Shown here: positions 59,055 to 64,000 of the stretch, in pieces
Layout: the number at the start of each line of letters is the position of its first letter
Numbering within the stretch: the first letter of the stretch is position 1
DNA from: Elmis aenea
Lineage: Eukaryota; Arthropoda; Insecta; Coleoptera; Elmidae
Length of the DNA stretch: 64,000 nt
Assembly (NCBI GenBank): GCA_947652605.1
Contig: OX393576.1
Span: 47,840,966 to 47,904,965 of the forward strand
Direction: 5' to 3'
Notes under the pieces: model-generated
Told to the model about the DNA's origin: nothing
Databases searched by the model: none
The model's input: the letters and a program-made list of their open reading frames with translations, nothing else
Translations under genes and position numbers: made by a program

Positions 59055-59410
59055 AGGCCTCTACTTATTACCCAACTTGTCGGAGCCGACCGTCGGGAAC
59101 TCCGTGTTGGGTGTTGTCTACACACCTCCCGACCAGTCCAACCAACACAGCATAAACGTCTAACTTTTTTTATTATTTTGGCTTGATGCCATTTTGTGGA
59201 TAACAAATTTATAAATAGCGTTACATTTTCGGTTTAATAGTCCTTATCTAGAGGAATGTGGTGGGGCGGTTGGCTTGTTGGATGGTCTGGCCATCCGACC
59301 GTTCCAACTTGTCCAACTGTCGGGTTGGTCGGGCGACAGACTACACATTAAACAATTTATCAGAATGGTCGGTCAGTTGTACCGACAAATTGGTAGGTGA
59401 GTAGAGGCCT
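59055..59410. mobile_element. PIF/Harbinger-like element with TAA duplication
   Basis: AGGCCTCTACT...CCCAACTTGTCGG and its imperfect inverse bound it; TAA flanks both sides (59052-59054, 59411-59413). The interior carries paired GGTCGG/CCGACC and CCAACTTGTC words. 356 bp, no transposase. Confidence 0.87.
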
Positions 59411-59430
59411 TAAATCTCTTACTCACTCAT

Positions 59431-60369
59431 GATATGTTGCCGCTAGAATCTGATAAAGGCTGTGTTTATTGCACCAAGAAATTCTTCTATTTACCAATGC
59501 GCTCATCTTTTGCAGGTAAAATGTTGCGAACTTTTTGAAAAAATCCCTAACGGTTCTGGAGAAAAACAAGGCCCTTGTCAAACGGTTTTCCCTATGTTGG
59601 ACGCCTATGCAAGTTGCATAGATTTAGTTATAACAGATATACCACACCATTGGAGTAATCACAGCGCTTTTGCAGCAGGGCATGAAACCGGTTTTAAATA
59701 ACGGTTAACCGTTATTTTTGGAACGTAAAAGTGATTTTTAACTGAAACCGAAACCGTTATTTTTAATGACAAAAAACGGTAACCTTTAACCAAAATAATT
59801 AAAAACCGGATTTTTAAACATCTTATTTTAATAAAAATTACTTTAAAATATACAAAATCTGTATTAAATGCGATTAGTTTACCAAAAGTCATTACTGAAC
59901 GTTTGATTGTACATATATTATAAAATTATAAATAGATAATATCTTATCATACTTGACATTCCTAATCTAAATAAAGTCAAAAACCGGTTTATAAGTTAAA
60001 TCGATTTAAAACTGTTTTTAACCAAAAATCGTTATAAAAATAAAGTTCTCAATTCTGTTTCGAGCCCTGTTTGCAGGGGTTTCGTTTTTGACGTTTTTCT
60101 CTGGAATCGTTTAAGATTTTTTCAAAAACTTTGCACCATTTTACTCGCAAAGGATGCGCAAATTGGTACATAGAAGAATTTCGATTTTATCTCTGACGGT
60201 ACATGGCCAAAGCGATCGCAAAAATTACTTTTATTATTCAACTTTTCACTTTTTCTCCTATTTTTGCGAAGGAAATGGCTAGTGGCATGTATAACTTTGC
60301 AAAACATTTAGTTTTGATATTCTTGATGTAATAAACACAGCCTTGATCAGATTCTAGCGACAACATATC
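59431..60369. mobile_element. Foldback element with GCGATCGC arms, copy 2
   Basis: The outer ends GATATGTTGCCGCTAGAATC and, inverted, GATATGTTGTCGCTAGAATC match each other and the right side of the copy at 10391-11035. The left arm lacks about 180 bases present on the right (including AAAGCGATCGCAAAAATTAC). The asymmetric centre (TAACAGATATACCACACC) matches the first copy in inverted orientation. A hAT element sits inside at 59676-60069. Confidence 0.8.
59676..60069 (-). mobile_element. hAT-like element with AACCGGTT arrays, copy 2
   Basis: Ends CAGGGCATGAAACCGG and, inverted, CAGGGCTCGAAACAG. The flanks are TTTTGCAG (59668-59675) and TTTGCAG (60070-60076), an 8-bp duplication with one T lost. 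The interior matches 13399-13857 in inverted orientation (TTAAATGCGATTAGTTTACC). 394 bp, no transposase. Confidence 0.83.
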
Positions 60370-60809
60370 GCGACATTCCCTTGTCTGACAAAAATTTTTA
60401 CCACGCAAATTTTATTTTAAGTTCAAAAAATAACCAAAGTTACGTTAGTGCTTTTAACTTTATTTAACCGAAAAAACTAAAAAGATTGAGGATGAGAAAA
60501 TGCATTATCATGAGGATGATTTTTGGCATTAAAAAAAATCATAGTATGCTTTGTGAGTGTAAATTGAATTTTAAAATAGGGTGCCAAAGTACAGTTTGTA
60601 TTTGATGCCTTGTCGTTAAAAAAGTTATGAAAATCGGACCATAAAAAATAAACTATTTATCGGGTTGATCCCATTTGAAATAGGCCACATTGTATAATAT
60701 AGGTCTACTAGCAATCAGCATCTTGGATTCCATGGGCTTATTTGTTAGGCTAGCATTAATCACAGCACCACTATGACGTCATGGTAATACTTCCATCGAA
60801 GTGTCCTCT

Positions 60810-61130
60810 TTAACCATATATCAGGTCAGATGGCCAGCATCTTTTAAGCCTTCTGTCACCACACCTCTCCAGCAGTGGGTGTGAGAGGATATATCAATGG
60901 TCCTTCAGCCTCTCGTGTTTAACACTCCACTTTCCAATAACAGCTCTAACAAATGGCACATCCAAGTCATCATGCAGAGTTTGGTTGGTGATATACAAAG
61001 ACGGATTTGCGATTATTCTTAATATTTTTGACTGGCTTCTTTAAATTATAGCCAAGTTGGACCTACTCGAACATCTCTAAAGCTCCGCTTAGTGAGTCCG
61101 TATGAGCTTGATGACAGTTTAGTACAATAA
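60810..61130 (-). pseudogene. Jockey-like LINE, C-terminal fragment
   Basis: The minus strand reads SQSKILRIIANPSLYITN, then HDDLDVPFVRAVIGKWSVKH and DRRLKRCWPSDLI. This is the post-RT block of Jockey/R1-type elements (QxKxLRxIxxAPWYVxNxxLHxDLxxP). In-frame stops occur and the Trp of PWY is replaced. Upstream plus-strand sequence is not interpretable. It differs in type from the RTE-like tails elsewhere in the window. Confidence 0.7.
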
Positions 61131-61900
61131 TAATTTGTTCTCTTATTATAAGCTCTTTTTTGGATCTTTACTAAGCTAATTTAGGCGTAATTAATACATC
61201 AGTTATTATTACCTTTGATATGTGATCCAACAAATAAATAAGTAATAAACTTTGTTATGTAATGTTATGATGAAGGATGTTCATTTTCTTAAAAACATTC
61301 ATAGTAAAAAAAACTACGTTGTTGGAAAAGAAACTGCCTCACTATCGCCGATTTTTTTAAATTAATGCAATAATAGCAACAATCTCTTTTAATATACACA
61401 TAAAATTATACAAACACAAACCAACTGACAGCATTTACTTAGAAAAAATTAAAAGCGTTCATAAATTGTTAAGAAGGGCGGCTTAGTAATTTAAGGTAGA
61501 TTTATATAACAGTGCAAAGCAAACCGCAAGTAACATTAAACCAGGTTTATATTTTAAACCATGTTTAAATTATACTTGTACAAACTGGCGTTACAATATT
61601 TTTCCACAATACGCAAACTTTATGCCAAGTATTAAACTCTAAGTAACAAAACCGTAAATATATCCGGCAAAGCATTCGTTCTATTTAGAATTTTAGATTC
61701 TTGCTTCTGATTCCGACAATTCTGGTAGTTTTTGTAACGACTAAATGCATATTTAACTTGACAAAAACAGCGATTTATAAATATAAAAAATTGGTACTTA
61801 TACAACATTTGATAATTGAGAATTGAATCGTTTTTTTTTATGGATCTTATGTCGAAATGATAGACCAGTTTTAAGACTCATTTATTTATGAGTACCTAAC
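61131..61900. other. AT-rich stretch, nothing recognised
   Basis: No element ends or coding block seen. Confidence 0.4.
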
Positions 61901-62540
61901 AATCTTATTCTTTTTCTTCTTTTTTTTCTTGTTGCAAGAATTACACTTCTTGCCTTGATCCTTCAATTTTTTACTTCCCTTTTTGCAGGACTCTTTCCTC
62001 TTGTTTTATTTTGCCATATCTGCTTAGGTATTATCTGTTCCTTTACTTTTTCTAGAGATGGTTTTGCCAGTTGTTTCTATATTCTCGTATTATTTTATTA
62101 ATGCTGCGTACTCCCAGTTCCCCTCTGTAGTTCACATTTCTGTTCCTATCTGTTCGTGAAGGGACCGAGCTTGGTGGCTGGTTGGTAAAACAACCTAACT
62201 TGTAATCGGGAGGTCCTGGGGTTCGATTCCCAGGGCCGACTGTCATTGTAAAGATTTCAGATGGTTTCCTCTATGGTTAAGGCAAATGCTGTGGCAGTAC
62301 TTCCACCTATCCTTGACTATCCACATCCCTACCCATTATCCTTGTACCTCTACGACTGAAGAGGGGGTCAACCCTCCTATAGCAGTCTCCGCTCGAGCGG
62401 AACAAAACACGTGACGTGACGTCGTGAAGGGCCAGCTACTCTTCTCAAGAATTTCATTTTAAATATGTCTATTCTTTTCTTGTTTATCTTCGAAATTGTC
62501 AATAATCTTGCCGCGACATGTATTTAGTCCTTTCTTTTTC
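61901..62540 (-). pseudogene. LINE C-terminal fragment, split by a SINE
   Basis: With the SINE (62164-62421) and one target copy removed, the minus strand reads KMKFLRRVAGPSRTDRNRN, then YRGELGVRSINKIIREYRNN and WQNHL before a stop. A weak KQIWQNKTRGKSP follows in another frame. The order MKFLRRVxG, RxELxVxSLNxKI, WxxHLxRM is the usual post-RT tail. Dead by stops and truncation. Confidence 0.68.
62164..62421 (+). mobile_element. tRNA-derived SINE
   Basis: A tRNA-like head carries an A box (TGGCTGGTTGGT, 62176-62187) and a perfect B box (GGTTCGATTCC, about 62220-62230). CTAACTTGTAATCGG around the anticodon position and GGTCCTGGGGTTCGATTCC suggest descent from tRNA-Thr(TGT). About 180 bases of unrelated body follow. 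TCGTGAAGGG is repeated at 62154-62163 and 62422-62431 as the target duplication. The internal RNA polymerase III promoter is the regulatory element visible. Confidence 0.87.
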
Positions 62541-62542
62541 TG

Positions 62543-63261
62543 TTGTGCCGCCATCTTTAATTTTTTCAAATAGCACCATGGGTCATGTAAGGCAACATTT
62601 TAAAAATAATTTCATTTTTTAATACATCAGTGCAAAAATGTTACATGGGGAAAGTTTTTAAAAAAACTATAAAATGTCATTAGACGACTCCATAGGTAAA
62701 AGTAGGCTATTTTTTTGCTTTCAATCTTTTGTTTTGTCATTTACTAGTTGTGACAATTTGTGCCCGCCATGACAGATGTGTATACAAGTAAAGAAAAATT
62801 GAACATGGATTTCATTTAGGGCAGCGCATCGATTATATCTTTACCGTTTTCCCAACCATATTACACCTTCGGATAAAATGTTTTTAAAAGTAGCGATTTA
62901 AACTTACGAGAGCACAGCACTTTTAAAAAGAAAAAGACAGTTTTTAAACAAATGACGTCTATTTATTTATTGTTTACTTGTACAATGAATTGAATTAAAA
63001 GTTTAAGTTTTTAGCGACTTGGTTTTTTTTTTAATACTAACTAGTTTTCTGGGTGCTTTTGTGGAAAAGCAAAAGTTTCTAAGCAAATAAATAGCTATTT
63101 TTATCTATGGAATCGTCTTATGACATTTTACACTATCTTCAAAACATTCCCCATGCAAAACATTAACATTTTTGCACTGCTTGTTTTAAGAATAAATTTC
63201 TCTTTAAAATAGTGCCCTGCATGACCCATTGTGCTATTTGAAAAATTAAAGATGACGACAA
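62543..63261. mobile_element. Foldback element, third kind
   Basis: Left GCCGCCATCTTTAATTTTTTCAAATAGCACCATGGGTCATG and right, inverted, share long identity (63220-63261). Further inner pairs include AATGTTACATGGGGAAAG-like and AGACGACTCCATAG-like blocks (62640-62700 with 63100-63170). No CAGGG end or clear duplication, so the superfamily is unknown. Confidence 0.7.
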
Positions 63262-63304
63262 AACAGGAAAACAAATGAATAAATACCTATCGCAATCAGG
63301 GACT

Positions 63305-63497
63305 AAGAACGGAACAAAAACGAAAAAGTTAAACGAAATTAATCGAAATTTTTTTAAGAACGAAAACGAAATTATTATTTTTCGTTCAAGAACGAAAATG
63401 AAATAAACATTTTCCAAAACCGGTCTTAACCGGTTTTATCACTATTTAAATTTTATTTGTTAAACACAAATGCGAATTTACCTTTTAGCTGGGTTAG
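63305..63497 (+). mobile_element. hAT-like element with ACGAAAACGAAA arrays, partial
   Basis: Starts at or near CAGGGACTAAGAACGGAAC and runs through ACGAAAACGAAATTATTATT to AACCGGTTTTATCACTATTTA, matching the right part of 56689-58135 inverted. It is cut at about 63497 where LINE sequence begins, so only the outer 200 bases remain. Confidence 0.75.
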
Positions 63498-63499
63498 CT

Positions 63500-64000
63500 T
63501 TGGTTTCCGGCTTTTGCGACGGCTTGGTTTTCTCTGTATAGCGTTTTAACTGCGTTTAAATATATTTTATTTATGCCAGCTTGTTCCAAGGTAATCCATA
63601 GTTTTTGGAGGGGAACGGAGTCGAATGCTTTCTTTAGATCTATAAATGTAACGTGGAGTTCTCTTCCTTTAGCCAGATTCTTCTCTGCTAAGTGTTTTAA
63701 CGTAAATAGATTATCTGTACAGGACCTTCCTGGTCTAAAGCCGCTTTGCTCTTCTATTTCTTTAGCTTCTTTCTCTATTTTTTCTTTAAGGACTCTTCCA
63801 TATAATCTTCCTACAGACGACGTTACACTTATTCCTCTATAGTTTCCGCAATCATTTCTACTTCCTTTTTTGTAAATCGAGTTTATATGAGAGATTTTTC
63901 AATCTGTTGGTATGTTTTCCCCCCTTAGACATTTATTAAATATATCGCAGATTATTTCTAATGTTCTTGTTGTGGCATGTTTTAGTAACTTGATAGGCAG
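63500..64000 (-). pseudogene. LINE reverse transcriptase fragment leaving the window
   Basis: Read on the minus strand from the window end: LPIKLLKHATTRTLEII, then IYKKGSRNDCGNYRGISVTS, QSGFRPGRSCTDNLFTLKHL, VTFIDLKKAFDSVP and LWITLEQAGI. These are the fingers and first catalytic block (the Asp of FIDLKKAFD is intact). One TGA replaces the expected Trp (PTDW). The frame ends in a stop at about 63505, where the sequence changes, so the YADD region is absent here. Upstream parts lie outside the window. Confidence 0.8.

Noticed and set aside
62164..62240. Authentic tRNA gene
   Set aside because: A and B boxes are present, but the acceptor stem does not close properly, the unit continues into a SINE body and a 10-bp target duplication encloses the whole.

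Overview
ORGANISM AND NATURE OF THE WINDOW. This is AT-rich (about 70% by eye) animal nuclear DNA that looks like intergenic or intronic sequence from an insect. The insect reading rests on the mobile elements: RTE/Jockey-like LINE fragments, mariner and other Tc1/IS630-type relics, PIF/Harbinger-like and hAT-like non-autonomous elements, one Helitron, and a tRNA-Thr-like SINE. Large palindromic elements with CAGGGTG ends are, as I remember, common in beetle and hemipteran genomes; a beetle is plausible but not shown. No complete host gene, rRNA, authentic tRNA or CRISPR array was found. Almost every long open frame belongs to a decayed transposon or is chance. LAYOUT. 0-5 kb: a CAGGG foldback element, then a LINE tail split by a hAT element with a perfect 8-bp target duplication. 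5-12 kb: AT-rich DNA, a mariner scrap between two identical 50-bp repeats, a 0.9 kb palindrome with CAGGGTG ends, and a second kind of foldback. 12.2-13.9 kb: two hAT elements back to back. 16-21 kb: a palindrome, a LINE tail and a 1.28 kb mariner. 22-28 kb: a broken transposase interrupted by the best LINE of the window (open reverse transcriptase frame, 13-bp duplication), itself carrying a GGCC-rich hairpin element; then another LINE split by a foldback made of a 16-bp minisatellite. 30-32.5 kb: a palindrome containing a decayed DDE transposase and a Helitron. 34-52 kb: three more GGCC hairpin elements, several CAGGGTG palindromes (one carrying a Harbinger-like element), and at 48 kb the only stretch that looks like host regulatory or exonic DNA. 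52-64 kb: RTE tail, palindrome, hAT with a nested Harbinger-like element, a foldback carrying a hAT, Jockey-like tail, LINE tail carrying a SINE, foldback, partial hAT, and a reverse transcriptase fragment leaving the window. HOW THE PARTS RELATE. The most coherent signal is a set of CAGGGTG-ended elements. They differ inside but share two subterminal boxes, and two of them keep opposite halves of one kind of insect transposase. A second is a GGCC-rich hairpin family of about 420 bp in four copies that differ by tandem gain and apparent hairpin-loop inversion. A third is a set of hAT-like elements that all end in CAGG(G) but carry different self-complementary word arrays. Nesting is frequent, so relative insertion order can be read in many places.
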